Shown here: positions 25,649-34,327 of the stretch, one piece after another
How the letters are laid out: each line of letters opens with the position of its first letter
Position numbering within the stretch: the first letter of the stretch is position 1
Assembly (NCBI GenBank): GCA_963795555.1
Contig: CAWCHZ010000002.1
Span: forward strand, 2,108,001-2,172,000
Length of the DNA stretch: 64,000 nucleotides
From: CAWCHZ01 sp963795555
GTDB lineage: Bacteria > Actinomycetota > Thermoleophilia > Solirubrobacterales > Solirubrobacteraceae
Reading direction: 5' to 3'
Notes under the pieces: generated by a model
Told to the model about the DNA's origin: nothing
Seen by the model: the letters and a program-made list of their open reading frames with translations, nothing else
The model's database searches: none
Program-made: the position numbers and the translations under genes

Positions 25649-26662
25649 TCAAAGCGCCTCGGCGAGCTGACGCCCGGCCGCCTCGAATGCGGCCGGCGTG
25701 CCGGCTTCGAGGATCAGCTGCAGGTCGAGGATGCGCGCGTCGAAGGGCTCGAGCCGGTTGCGCCCGACGACGGCGTGCGCCGGCACGCCGGCCTGGCGGC
25801 AGCGCACCGCGGCCTCGGCGGCAACCTTGCCGGCGAGCGTCTGGGAGTCGATCGAGCCCTCGCCGACGACGACCGCGCGCGCGGCGCGCATCCGCTGGTC
25901 GAAGCCGACCGCATCGAGGACGAACGGTGCGCCGCGCTCCAGGCGCGCGTCGAACGTCGCCCACAGGCCACCCGACAGCCCGCCGGCGGCGCCCGTCATC
26001 GGCACGCCGCGCGGATCGCGCGGCAGGCGCGCGGCCATGCGCTCGAGCCGCGCCGTGATGCGGCGCACCGCGGCGGCATCGGCGCCCTTCTGGGGTCCGA
26101 AGACCTTGCCCGCGAGCTCGAACGGAGTCGTGACGTCGCAGAGCACGACGAGCTGGGCTCCGCGCAGGCCGCCGGCCGCCTCGATCGCGGTGATCGCGCC
26201 GTCGCCTCCGTCGCTGGTCGCGCTGCCGCCGACGGTCAGCAGGATCCGGCGGGCCCCCGCCTCGACGGCGGCCACGACTAGCTCCCCGGTGCCGGCGCTC
26301 GAGGCCACCTCGGGGTCGCGCTCGCGTGGGGAGACCAGGTCCAGCCCCGACGCGCGCGCCAGCTCGACGATCGCCGTGACGCCGTCGTCGAGCAGCGCGA
26401 GCTCCGCGTGCACCGGCCGGCCGAGCGGATCGTGGACGTCGACGGTGATCGTCTCGCCGCCGAGCGCCAGCAGCAGCACGTCCAGGGTGCCCTCGCCCCC
26501 ATCGGCGACCGGGCAGGGATCGACCTCCCAGCCGGCGGCCCGCAAGCCACGCCCGATCGCCGTCGCCACCTCGCTCGCGCTGTAGGTGCCCTTGAAGCTG
26601 TCGGGTGCGACGAGCACGCAGGTTGGGTAGGCGGGGGTCGGCACGGCGGCGAATCCTGTCAC
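25649..26662 (-). CDS. Glycerate kinase (GarK/GlxK family)
   Basis: About 337 residues. Phosphorylates D-glycerate (usually to 2-phosphoglycerate). Hallmarks: VAPDSFKGTYSA at the N-terminus, PVADGGEGTLDVL, GGSATSDGGDG, and GEGSIDSQTL near the C-terminus. The start is uncertain: GTG 26662 is used, ATG 26698 is possible but leaves only 24 bp to the divergent LigD-polymerase gene; family members start within about ten residues of APDSFKG. Its location beside gpgS and the HAD gene fits recycling of glycerate from glucosylglycerate. Confidence 0.88.
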   Translation of the reverse strand: MTGFAAVPTPAYPTCVLVAPDSFKGTYSASEVATAIGRGLRAAGWEVDPCPVADGGEGTLDVLLLALGGETITVDVHDPLGRPVHAELALLDDGVTAIVELARASGLDLVSPRERDPEVASSAGTGELVVAAVEAGARRILLTVGGSATSDGGDGAITAIEAAGGLRGAQLVVLCDVTTPFELAGKVFGPQKGADAAAVRRITARLERMAARLPRDPRGVPMTGAAGGLSGGLWATFDARLERGAPFVLDAVGFDQRMRAARAVVVGEGSIDSQTLAGKVAAEAAVRCRQAGVPAHAVVGRNRLEPFDARILDLQLILEAGTPAAFEAAGRQLAEAL

Positions 26663-26722
26663 TCTGCTGACGATGACGACGCGAGGACTGGCGGACATCG
26701 CGACGCGAGCGCGGGCGCGGCC

Positions 26723-27727
26723 GTGACCGAGTACGACACGATCACCGCGGCCGGCCACGAGCTGCGCATCTCCAACCCGGGCAAGCTCTACTTCCCCCAG
26801 GCCGGCCACACCAAGCGCGACCTCGTCGACTACTACCTCGCCGTCGCCGGCGCGGCGATCGTGCACCTGCGCGAGCGCCCGACGGTGCTCAAGCGCTACG
26901 TCGATGGCGTCGAGGGCGAGCCGTTCTTCCAGAAGCGCGTCCCCGCCAACGCGCCGGACTGGCTGCAGACGGCGACCGTGCAGTTCCCCAGCGGGCGCAG
27001 CGCCACCGAGCTGGTCGCCAACGACGCGGCGCATCTCATCTGGGCCGTGAACCTCGGCGTCATCGACTTCAACCCATGGGCGGTGCGCCGGGGCGACCTC
27101 GACTGCCCGGACGAGCTGCGCGTCGATCTCGATCCGACCCCGCAGGCGTCCTGGGACGACGTGCGCCAGGTCGCGCTGGTGGTCCGCGACGTGCTCGCCG
27201 ACCACGGCCTGCGCGGCTTCCCCAAGACGTCGGGCTCGCGCGGCATCCACGTCAACGTGCGCATCCGTCCCGAGCATGGGTTCGGCGAGGTGCGCCGCGC
27301 CGCCCTGGCGCTGGCGCGCGAGGTCGAGCGTCGCGTGCCCAAGCTCGCGACGAGCAAGTGGTGGAAGGAGGAGCGCCACGGGGTGTTCGTCGACTACAAC
27401 CAGAACGCCCGCGACCGCACCGTCGCCTCGGCCTACTCGGTGCGCCCGACGCCGGATGCGCGCGTCTCCTGTCCGCTCGAGTGGGACGAGGTCGCCGACG
27501 TCGAGCCGGGCGAGCTGAGGCTCGACACGGTGCCGGCGCGCCTGCGCGAGCGCGGCGACCCGGCGGCCGACACCGACCAGCACGAGGGCACGCTCGCGGC
27601 GCTGCTCGAGCTGGCCGCGCGCGACGAGGAGCAGGGCCTCGGCGACGCGCCGTGGCCGCCACATTTCCGCAAGCAGCGCGGCGAGCCGCCGCGGGTGCAG
27701 CCCAGCCGGGCGCGCGGGCAGCAGTAG
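26723..27727 (+). CDS. LigD-type primase-polymerase (PolDom) of NHEJ
   Basis: 334 residues, a stand-alone archaeo-eukaryotic-primase-like polymerase domain as found in LigD. Motifs: LRVDLDPTPQASW (catalytic Asp pair), KTSGSRGIHVNVRI (conserved Ser/His block) and the third acidic region near EWDEVADVEPG. Fills ends and adds ribonucleotides during non-homologous end joining. Start GTG 26723 (VTEYDTITAAGHEL), where the domain starts. A separate ATP-dependent ligase lies convergently 12 bp downstream; Ku is not in the window. Confidence 0.9.
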   Translation: MTEYDTITAAGHELRISNPGKLYFPQAGHTKRDLVDYYLAVAGAAIVHLRERPTVLKRYVDGVEGEPFFQKRVPANAPDWLQTATVQFPSGRSATELVANDAAHLIWAVNLGVIDFNPWAVRRGDLDCPDELRVDLDPTPQASWDDVRQVALVVRDVLADHGLRGFPKTSGSRGIHVNVRIRPEHGFGEVRRAALALAREVERRVPKLATSKWWKEERHGVFVDYNQNARDRTVASAYSVRPTPDARVSCPLEWDEVADVEPGELRLDTVPARLRERGDPAADTDQHEGTLAALLELAARDEEQGLGDAPWPPHFRKQRGEPPRVQPSRARGQQ

Positions 27728-27738
27728 CGCGCGGCGCG

Positions 27739-28680
27739 TCAGCTCTGCAGCTGATCGATCAGGCAGTCGCGCGGCGCCTTGTCCGTGCGCCAGCGGATGA
27801 AGCGCGCGCCGTGGCGGATGCGGCGGCCGCTGGTGTGGTCGAAGCTGACCTCGACGACCAGCTCGGGCCGCAGCGCGACCCACTCCAGATCGCGTCCGGC
27901 GGTCCAGCGGCTGGCCTCGCCCGAGCCGCGCTCACCGGTCTCATACGGCGCCAGGCGGTCGACCAGCTCGCGCTTCTCGCGGGCGTTGAAGCCGGAGGTG
28001 TGGCCGACCGGCTGCAGCTCGCCGTCGTTGTACAGCGCGAGGATCAGCGAGCCGACCGTATCGGGCTCCTTGCCCGGCCGCCAGCCGAGCACGACGCAGT
28101 CGATCGTCCGCACGCGCTTGACCTTGACCATCCCGTGGCGCTCCCCCGGCCGGTAGGGCGCCCCGAGCTGCTTGGCGATCACGCCCTCGGCGCTGTGCAG
28201 CCAGGGCTCGGCCTGCGCGCGCGAGCGGGTCAGCGGCGTCAGCTCGTCCGGATCGCTGAGCAGCGCCTCGAGTCGCTCGCGGCGCGCCGAGAACGGCTGC
28301 TCGAGCAGCAGCTCATCGTCGCGCGCCAGCAGATCGAAGGCGAACAGCGTCGCCGGCGTCTCCTGCGCCAGGCGCTGGACCCGCGACGCAGCCGGGTGGA
28401 TCCGCTGCGACAGCGCGTCGAAGTCCGGGCGCCCCTGCCCATCGGCGACGACGATCTCGCCGTCGAGCACGTAGCGACCGGGCTGGAAGCGCAGCTCGGG
28501 GAAGTAGCGTCCCAGCTCCTTGCCGCCGCGCGACTGAATCGTGACGGCATCCCCGTCGACGAAGATGATCGCCCGAAAGCCGTCGAGCTTGGGCTCGAAG
28601 GCCCAGCCTTCGTCCATTGGCAGCTCGGCGCGCGAGCGCGCGAGCTGGGGTGCCAGCGGAGGGTGGAGCGGCAGCGACAC
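27739..28680 (-). CDS. ATP-dependent DNA ligase (LigC/LigD ligase-domain type)
   Basis: 313 residues. Nucleotidyltransferase motif I EPKLDGFRA with the adenylated Lys, motif III LFAFDLL, motif IV EGVIAKQL, motif V VKVKRVRTIDCVV, followed by an OB-fold domain with RPELVVEVSF. Single-gene ligases of about 310-360 residues are typical LigC, a back-up NHEJ or repair ligase. Start GTG 28680. Convergent with the PolDom gene, so the LigD activities are split here rather than fused. Confidence 0.9.
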   Translation of the reverse strand: MSLPLHPPLAPQLARSRAELPMDEGWAFEPKLDGFRAIIFVDGDAVTIQSRGGKELGRYFPELRFQPGRYVLDGEIVVADGQGRPDFDALSQRIHPAASRVQRLAQETPATLFAFDLLARDDELLLEQPFSARRERLEALLSDPDELTPLTRSRAQAEPWLHSAEGVIAKQLGAPYRPGERHGMVKVKRVRTIDCVVLGWRPGKEPDTVGSLILALYNDGELQPVGHTSGFNAREKRELVDRLAPYETGERGSGEASRWTAGRDLEWVALRPELVVEVSFDHTSGRRIRHGARFIRWRTDKAPRDCLIDQLQS

Positions 28681-28805
28681 GCGCGCCGATCGTAGCGGGC
28701 GCGCTGGGCGGCGGTGACCGGGCGATCACCCGAACCTCGCGCGAGTAGGATCTCGCTCGGCGCCGGTGGCCGCGTCGAGGCGGCCGGACGCTCCCCGCCG
28801 CATCC

Positions 28806-29519
28806 ATGGCACACGATCAGGTAACCGTCGCCGAGGAGGAGTACCTCCAGATCCTCTACTGGCTCTACGAGGCCGGCCTGCCGATGACGGCCGCCAACCT
28901 CGCCCGCGCGATGCAGCTGTCGGCGCCGACCGTGCACGAGATGATCGGGCGCCTCGAGCGCGACGGCTACATCACGCGCAACAGCGAGAAGGCGATCAGC
29001 TTCACCGAGTCGGGTCGTCTGCACGCCGAGGAGGTGGTCTCGCGCCACCGGCTGATCGAGCGCTTCCTGACCGACGTGCTGGGGATCCCCTGGGACGAGG
29101 TCCACGAGGAGGCCGAGCGCCTCGAGCACGCGATGTCGCCGGTGCTGGAGGAGCGCATGCGGGCGGCGATCGGGGCCGCCGCGACCTGCCCGCACGGCCA
29201 TCCGATCGCCGCGGGCACCCGCGTCGAGGGCGTGCCGCTCGCCGACTGCCAGCCGGGAGCGCGGATCGTCGTGCTGCGCTTCGAGAACGAGGCCGAGGAC
29301 GTGCTGCACTACCTGAAGGCGGCCGGGCTCGAGCCGGGGCTCGATGGTGTTCTGGCCGCCAGCGACGACGAGGAGGTCACGGTCAGCACCGCCGGCGGCG
29401 ACCACAGCGTGACCCGCAGCGTCGCCGAGACGGTGTCGGTCAGGGCCGACCCTTCGCCGCCGCCGCGCACCGCGCTGCCCGAGCAGCTCGTGTTGGGGCG
29501 CGAGCGCTACGGGCGCTGA
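28806..29519 (+). CDS. DtxR/MntR-family metal-dependent regulator
   Basis: 237 residues. N-terminal winged HTH (YLQILYWLYEAGLPMTAANL; APTVHEMIGRLERDGYI), then a dimerisation and metal-binding domain with the expected E/H pattern (SRHRLIERFLTD; EEAERLEHAMSP), and a C-terminal SH3-like FeoA domain (LADCQPGARIVVLR). Family members repress iron or manganese uptake genes when metal is bound. Which metal cannot be decided. It stands alone, divergent from the ligase with 125 bp between. Confidence 0.88.
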   Translation: MAHDQVTVAEEEYLQILYWLYEAGLPMTAANLARAMQLSAPTVHEMIGRLERDGYITRNSEKAISFTESGRLHAEEVVSRHRLIERFLTDVLGIPWDEVHEEAERLEHAMSPVLEERMRAAIGAAATCPHGHPIAAGTRVEGVPLADCQPGARIVVLRFENEAEDVLHYLKAAGLEPGLDGVLAASDDEEVTVSTAGGDHSVTRSVAETVSVRADPSPPPRTALPEQLVLGRERYGR

Positions 29520-29547
29520 GCGCGGCGCAGTCCGGCAGCAGCTGAAC

Positions 29548-29604
29548 GCTCGCTGCCGCACGCGGCGCCTGCATCCGGCTCGCTGCCACGCCGCGGCGCC
29601 TGCA
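29548..29604. repeat. Imperfect direct repeat in the gap before the exchanger gene
   Basis: Two copies of a 26/27-bp unit (gctcgctgccgcacgcggcg then cctgca) between the regulator stop and the convergent exchanger stop. GC-rich and partly self-complementary; could also act as a terminator. Confidence 0.7.
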
Positions 29605-29607
29605 CGC

Positions 29608-30666
29608 TCAGTGCGGCACGACGAAGAGCCCGGCCGTCCCCAGCCCGAAGATCACCAGGGCCAGCACGGAGTCGGGCCCCAGTCGCGCGCGACAGCGCTG
29701 GGGGCGCACGATCACGCCGATCGCGTAGACCGCCGTGAGCGCGATGCCGAGCGCCGCCAGCCAGCTGTTGAGCGCGCCGGCGCTGGGCAGGACGGGCTTG
29801 GCGGCGATCAGGTCGACGAGCAGGAACAGGCAGAGCTGAAAGGCGTTGCCGCCGAAGATGTCACCAAGCGCAAGCGCATTGTCGCCCAGGCGCACCGCGG
29901 CGATCCCCGAGCTGATCTCCGGCAGCGCTGTCGCCACCGCCAGCACCGTCGCGCCGAAGATGACGCCGTTGATGCCGGCGCGGTCGGCGAGCGTGTTGCC
30001 GCTGAGCTGCAACGCGAGCCCCGCGAGCAGGGTGACGAGGCAGGCCATTGCGAACACGCCCACCACGCGGGCCGTCGAGCTGCCGGCGTAGGGGTGTGGC
30101 CGGGATGGATGGGCCGCGCGCCGTCCGCGGCGGCCGGGCTGGCCGCCGGGCATCGAGACGCTCCAGCGCGGCTCGTGACGCACGCGGTTGATCCCATAGA
30201 CGCCGAGCAGCCACAGGACGACGATCGCCAGCGAGGCCGGGCTCACACGCCCGGCGATCGCCGTCGTCGGCTTGAGCAGCGCGCCCATCAGCACGGCCGC
30301 AGTCAGCAGCACCACCAGCAGCGCCTCGAGCACCGGGGTCAGCGCGCCGACGAGGAAGGTCAGCGGCCGGCGCGGGCCGGCGGCGAGGTCGCAGAGCACC
30401 AGCACCATCGTCTGGACGGCGATACCGCCGATCAGGTTGCCAGCCGCCAGCCCGATGTGGCCGCCGATCGCCGCCGAGACGCTGACCGCCAGCTCGGGCA
30501 GGGTGCCCGCAATCGCCAGCAGCACGATGCCGCCAAGCTCGTCGCCGAGGTCGAGGCGCGTGTCGAGCGCATCGGTCGAGCGCGAGAGCACGACGCCGGC
30601 GGCCCATGTCGCCGCCGCCCCGGCGACGAACACCAGCCCGACCAGTGGGGTTGCGAGCCCTGACAC
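29608..30666 (-). CDS. CaCA-family cation exchanger (sodium/calcium-exchanger-like)
   Basis: 352 residues, about ten hydrophobic segments. The two alpha-repeats that form the ion path are visible: AGTLPELAVSVSAAIGGH in the first half and ATALPEISSGIAAVRLGD in the second, each with the key acidic residue. A hydrophilic, Arg/Pro-rich loop (about residues 170-200) joins the halves, as usual. Exchanges Ca2+ or a related cation for Na+ or H+. The ion pair is not determinable from sequence. Confidence 0.85.
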   Translation of the reverse strand: MSGLATPLVGLVFVAGAAATWAAGVVLSRSTDALDTRLDLGDELGGIVLLAIAGTLPELAVSVSAAIGGHIGLAAGNLIGGIAVQTMVLVLCDLAAGPRRPLTFLVGALTPVLEALLVVLLTAAVLMGALLKPTTAIAGRVSPASLAIVVLWLLGVYGINRVRHEPRWSVSMPGGQPGRRGRRAAHPSRPHPYAGSSTARVVGVFAMACLVTLLAGLALQLSGNTLADRAGINGVIFGATVLAVATALPEISSGIAAVRLGDNALALGDIFGGNAFQLCLFLLVDLIAAKPVLPSAGALNSWLAALGIALTAVYAIGVIVRPQRCRARLGPDSVLALVIFGLGTAGLFVVPH

Positions 30667-30750
30667 GGCGATCGCCCGCTCTTTCCGCGCCGCCGTGGCG
30701 ATCCCTGCGCGAGGGCGGCCGGTTCCCCGATCCGCCGCGTCGCCGGCTAC

Positions 30751-31854
30751 CTAGACGGTGACGCCGAGCGAGCGCACCGCGTCCGCCAGCCGCGCGATGC
30801 CCTCGTCGATCTGCTCCGGGCTGACTCCCGAGTAGGCCAGGCGGAGCGAGTGCTCGCCACCCTCGAGCAGGAAGTCCGAGCCGTTGACGAACGTCACGCC
30901 GCGCTCAGCCGCGGCCTGCGCGAGTGCGTCGACGGCGATCTCCTCGGGCAGCTCGACCCACATGAAGTAGCCGCCCTGGGGCGTCGAGTGACGCGCCTCG
31001 GGCAGCTCGCGCTCCAGCGCCGCGGCCAGCCGCTGGGCGCGCTCCCGCAGCGCCGCCTTGACGGTCTCGATCGAACGCTCGAGCGCGTCACCGCGGCAGA
31101 ACTCATAGACGATCGCCTGGCTGACCATGCTCGGCGAGATGTAGGTGTTGGTCGCGAGCGTGTTGACACGTGCGATCAGCGGCGCCGGCCCGACCAGGTA
31201 GCCGACGCGGATGCCGGGGCAGACGGTCTTGGAGAACGAGGACGCGTAGATGACGCGCTGCTCGCGATCGAGCGACAGCATCGTCGCCAGCGGCTCGCCG
31301 GTGAAGCGCAGCGCCACGTAGGGGTCGTCCTCGAAGATCAGGAAGTCGTGCTCCAAGCTCAGCTCCAGCAGCCGCTTGCGGCGCGGCCCGGAGAGCGTCA
31401 CGCCGGCGGGGTTCTGGAAGTTGGGGATCACGTGCGCGAGCGTCGGGCGCACTCCGTCCGCGAGCAGCTCCGCGAGAGCCTCGACATCGAGGCCCTCGTC
31501 GTCGACGTCGATCGTCCGGATGTCGGCATGGCGGTAGAGCCGCAGCGAGCGCAGCGTGCGGTCATAGCTCGGGTGCTCCGTGATGACCGTGTCGCCGGCG
31601 CTCAGCAGGACCTCGAAGAGGAACGCGTCGGCCTGCATCGACCCGTTGGTCACGATCACCTGCTCCGGCTCGACGCCGTGGCGCTCGGCAATCCAGGCGC
31701 GCAGCGGTGGATAGCCGATCGCCGTGCCGTAGGCCGTGATCCCGGCGGGGTCGTTGACGAACGCCCGGTCGGCGGCGGCGCGCAGGCCCTCGACGTCGAT
31801 GATGTCCAGCGACGGGGCGCCGCGGGCGAACGAGATCGGCATCGCTGAGATCAT
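30751..31854 (-). CDS. PLP-dependent aminotransferase (class I/II, 2-aminoadipate transaminase-like)
   Basis: 367 residues, fold-type I. PLP lysine in ASSFSKTVCPGIRVGYLVG, the Asn/Pro substrate block IPNFQNPAGVTL, the Asp that pairs with the pyridine N in LIFEDDPYVALRF, and the C-terminal Arg in LRLAYSGV. Resembles the MocR-like/LysN/ARO8 aminotransferase group without a regulatory HTH. The amino donor is unknown. Start ATG 31854 or 31842. Confidence 0.88.
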   Translation of the reverse strand: MISAMPISFARGAPSLDIIDVEGLRAAADRAFVNDPAGITAYGTAIGYPPLRAWIAERHGVEPEQVIVTNGSMQADAFLFEVLLSAGDTVITEHPSYDRTLRSLRLYRHADIRTIDVDDEGLDVEALAELLADGVRPTLAHVIPNFQNPAGVTLSGPRRKRLLELSLEHDFLIFEDDPYVALRFTGEPLATMLSLDREQRVIYASSFSKTVCPGIRVGYLVGPAPLIARVNTLATNTYISPSMVSQAIVYEFCRGDALERSIETVKAALRERAQRLAAALERELPEARHSTPQGGYFMWVELPEEIAVDALAQAAAERGVTFVNGSDFLLEGGEHSLRLAYSGVSPEQIDEGIARLADAVRSLGVTV

Positions 31855-32172
31855 GCGCCTAGCTTACGTGGCGCGGCCGCTACCTGCGCCCCAGCGGGTT
31901 GCCAGGCTCCCGCCGCGCGGGGGGACGCGGCGGGGCCAGGCGCCCGCGGCGGCCGGTGTGGACGGTGCCGGCGCGGGGGATGGGAGGAGATGCCCGCTGA
32001 AGGACGCGGACTTGACCGCCGCTCGGCCGCGAGCGGCGGCGCTTTAGGTGTCGGCGTGCGCCGCTCGGATGCCGATCGAACATTCGTCCACGGAGGTTGA
32101 AACCACGCCGCCACTCAGGCGGCGGCGTGCGCCGTGCTCAGGCGACGGCCCGGGCGGCACCCGCGCCCGTGC
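31855..32172. other. Gap between sucD end and aminotransferase start
   Basis: About 320 bp. Holds a strong perfect hairpin (32016-32039) that likely terminates the sucCD operon, and two copies of a short gtgctcaggcg-containing motif near 32135-32185. A 34-codon open frame starting at ATG 31990 behind GGAGGAG is present on the plus strand but shows no motif. Confidence 0.5.
32016..32039. terminator. Perfect ten-pair GC hairpin
   Basis: CCGCCGCTCG-gccg-CGAGCGGCGG. Flanks contain only a short T-run (gcgctttagg on the plus side). Positioned about 135 bp after the sucD stop and 160 bp before the aminotransferase start, so it may separate these two same-strand units. Confidence 0.5.
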
Positions 32173-33057
32173 TCAGGCGGCGGCAGCCCGGCCCAGCAGC
32201 TCGACCGCGATCTCGGCGACCTCGGTCGGCGTGCGCCCGACGCGCACCCCCTGTGCCTCGAGCGCCTCGGCCTTGGCGGCGGCAGTGCCACGCGAGCCGG
32301 TGATGATCGCGCCGGCATGGCCCATCTGCTTGCCGGATGGGGCGGTGAAGCCGGCGATGTAGCCGACGACCGGCTTGCTGACGTGCGCGGCGATGTACTC
32401 GGCGGTGCGCTCCTCCTCGTCGCCACCGATCTCGCCGCACATCACGATCAGCTCGGTCTGCGGGTCGGCCTCGAAGAGCGCGATCACATCGATGAACGAG
32501 GTGCCGACGATCGGATCGCCGCCGATGCCGACGATCGTCGAGTTGCCGTAGCCGCGCTGGGCGATCTCGTTGCCGATCTGGTAGGTCAGCGTGCCCGAGC
32601 GCGAGACCAGCCCGACGTTGCCCGGCGAGAAGAACGAGGCGGGGATGATTCCGACGTTGGCCTTGCCGGGCGACAGCACGCCGGGGCAGTTTGGTCCGAT
32701 CAGCCGGGTTCCCGCGTGGCGCAGGTGGCTGTAGACCCGCAGCGTGTCGTGGGCGGGGATGCCCTCGGTGATGCAGATGACGGTCTCGATCCCGGCATCG
32801 GCGGCCTCGAGCACCGCGTCGGCGGCAAAGCGCGCCGGCACGAAGATCATCGAGGTGTTGGCGCCGGCCTCCTGCACGGCCTGGCGGATGGTGTTGAAGA
32901 CGGGCACGCCCTCGACGTCCTGACCGCCCTTGCCGGGCGTCACGCCGGCGACGACCGCGGTGCCGTAGCGGCGGTTGTTGAGCGCATGGAAGGCGCCCTC
33001 GCGGCCGGTGATGCCGGACACCACCAGCCGGGTGCGCTCGTCGACGAGGATGCTCAT
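32173..33057 (-). CDS. sucD: Succinyl-CoA synthetase alpha subunit
   Basis: 294 residues. N-terminal CoA-binding Rossmann domain (VVSGITGREGAFHA), GPNCPGVLSPG, and the phosphohistidine in GKQMGHAGAIITG. With SucC it interconverts succinyl-CoA and succinate with substrate-level phosphorylation in the TCA cycle. Start ATG overlaps the sucC stop by four bases. Confidence 0.96.
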   Translation of the reverse strand: MSILVDERTRLVVSGITGREGAFHALNNRRYGTAVVAGVTPGKGGQDVEGVPVFNTIRQAVQEAGANTSMIFVPARFAADAVLEAADAGIETVICITEGIPAHDTLRVYSHLRHAGTRLIGPNCPGVLSPGKANVGIIPASFFSPGNVGLVSRSGTLTYQIGNEIAQRGYGNSTIVGIGGDPIVGTSFIDVIALFEADPQTELIVMCGEIGGDEEERTAEYIAAHVSKPVVGYIAGFTAPSGKQMGHAGAIITGSRGTAAAKAEALEAQGVRVGRTPTEVAEIAVELLGRAAAA

Positions 33058-34208
33058 GCCCGCGCCCCGGCAGCGGCCAGCTCGACCACCCTGGCGGCCG
33101 CGTCGAGCATCGTGCGCTCGACGTTGACGTTGGGCAGCTCGGCGCCGGCGAGCAGCTCGCGTCCCTGCTCGTCGTTGGTCCCGTCCAAGCGCACGACGAA
33201 CGGCACCGTCACGTCGATCCGCCCGAATGCCTCGATCAGCCCGCGCGCGACCTCGTCGCAGCGCGTGATGCCACCAAAGATGTTGATCAGCACGGCCCTG
33301 ACCTTCGCGTCGGAGAGGATCACCTCGATCGCGCTGACGATCGCATCGGCCTTCGAGCCGCCGCCGGCGTCGAGGAAGTTCGCCGGCCTACCGCCCGCCT
33401 GCGCGACCACGTCGAGCGTCGACATGACCAATCCCGCACCGTTGCCGAGGATGCCGATGTCCCCGTCGAGCTTGACGTAGGTCAGTCCGCGCTCGCGCGC
33501 CAGCTGCTCCTGCGGGTCCTCGGCGTCGGTCCTGCGCAGGGCGGCATTGTCGGGATGGCGGAAGAGGGCGTTGCCGTCGAGCGTCACCTTGGCGTCGAGC
33601 GCGCGCACCTGCCGCTCCGGTGTGACGATCAGCGGGTTGACCTCGACGAGCATCGCCTCCTCGGCGATGAAGGTGTCATAGAGCTTGGCCAGCATCGCCG
33701 CCACCGGGCCGATCAGGTCGCCGTCGACGCCGGCCTCGAAGCCCAGCCGCCGGCCGTGGAAGGGCTGGAAGCCGATCAGCGGATCGACGTGCAGCGTGGC
33801 GATCGCCTCCGGCTCGGATTCGGCGACCTGCTCGATGTCGACGCCGCCGCGGGTCGAGAGCATCAGCAGCGGCGCCTTGGCCGAGCGATCGAAGACGACC
33901 GAGGCGTAGTACTCGGCGGCGATCTGCGAGGCCTCCTCGATCCACAGCTCGCGCACCGTGTGGCCGCGGATGTCCATGCCGAGGATCCGCTCGGCATGCT
34001 CGCGCAGCTCCTGCTCGTCGGCGGCAACCTCGATGCCGCCGGCCTTGCCTCGCCCACCGATCAGCACCTGAGCCTTGACCACGCAGGGATAGCCGACGGC
34101 GCTCGCGGCGGCCACCGCCTCCTCGACCGTCGCCGCCGGCTGTCCGGCCGGCACGGGCACGCCGTGACGGGCGAACAGCTGCTTGCCTTGGTACTCCAAC
34201 AGGTCCAC
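33054..34208 (-). CDS. sucC: Succinyl-CoA synthetase beta subunit
   Basis: 384 residues. ATP-grasp domain from residue 1 (VDLLEYQGKQLFARHGVPVP), KAQVLIGGRGKAGGI nucleotide loop, LVEVNPLIVT metal-binding region, and the C-terminal ligase domain VLINIFGGITRCDEVA. Start GTG 34208 where the family begins; an upstream extension is not conserved-looking. Coupled to sucD by an ATGA overlap. It links to the acyl-CoA mutase at 48.3 kb, which would deliver succinyl-CoA. Confidence 0.95.
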   Translation of the reverse strand: MDLLEYQGKQLFARHGVPVPAGQPAATVEEAVAAASAVGYPCVVKAQVLIGGRGKAGGIEVAADEQELREHAERILGMDIRGHTVRELWIEEASQIAAEYYASVVFDRSAKAPLLMLSTRGGVDIEQVAESEPEAIATLHVDPLIGFQPFHGRRLGFEAGVDGDLIGPVAAMLAKLYDTFIAEEAMLVEVNPLIVTPERQVRALDAKVTLDGNALFRHPDNAALRRTDAEDPQEQLARERGLTYVKLDGDIGILGNGAGLVMSTLDVVAQAGGRPANFLDAGGGSKADAIVSAIEVILSDAKVRAVLINIFGGITRCDEVARGLIEAFGRIDVTVPFVVRLDGTNDEQGRELLAGAELPNVNVERTMLDAAARVVELAAAGARA

Positions 34209-34327
34209 GCGGCGCGCCACTCTAGCTGATCGCATCGAGCCGGCGGCGAGCAGGCGCCGCCGCGACGCGACCCCCGCGCGACCGGGAGATGGGGTCATGA
34301 AGCCACGATCGGCGCGACGCAGGCATA

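Noticed and set aside
31990..32094. 34-codon open frame behind GGAGGAG on the plus strand
   Set aside because: Ribosome site is only two bases from the ATG, the frame runs through the strong hairpin, and the peptide has no motif.
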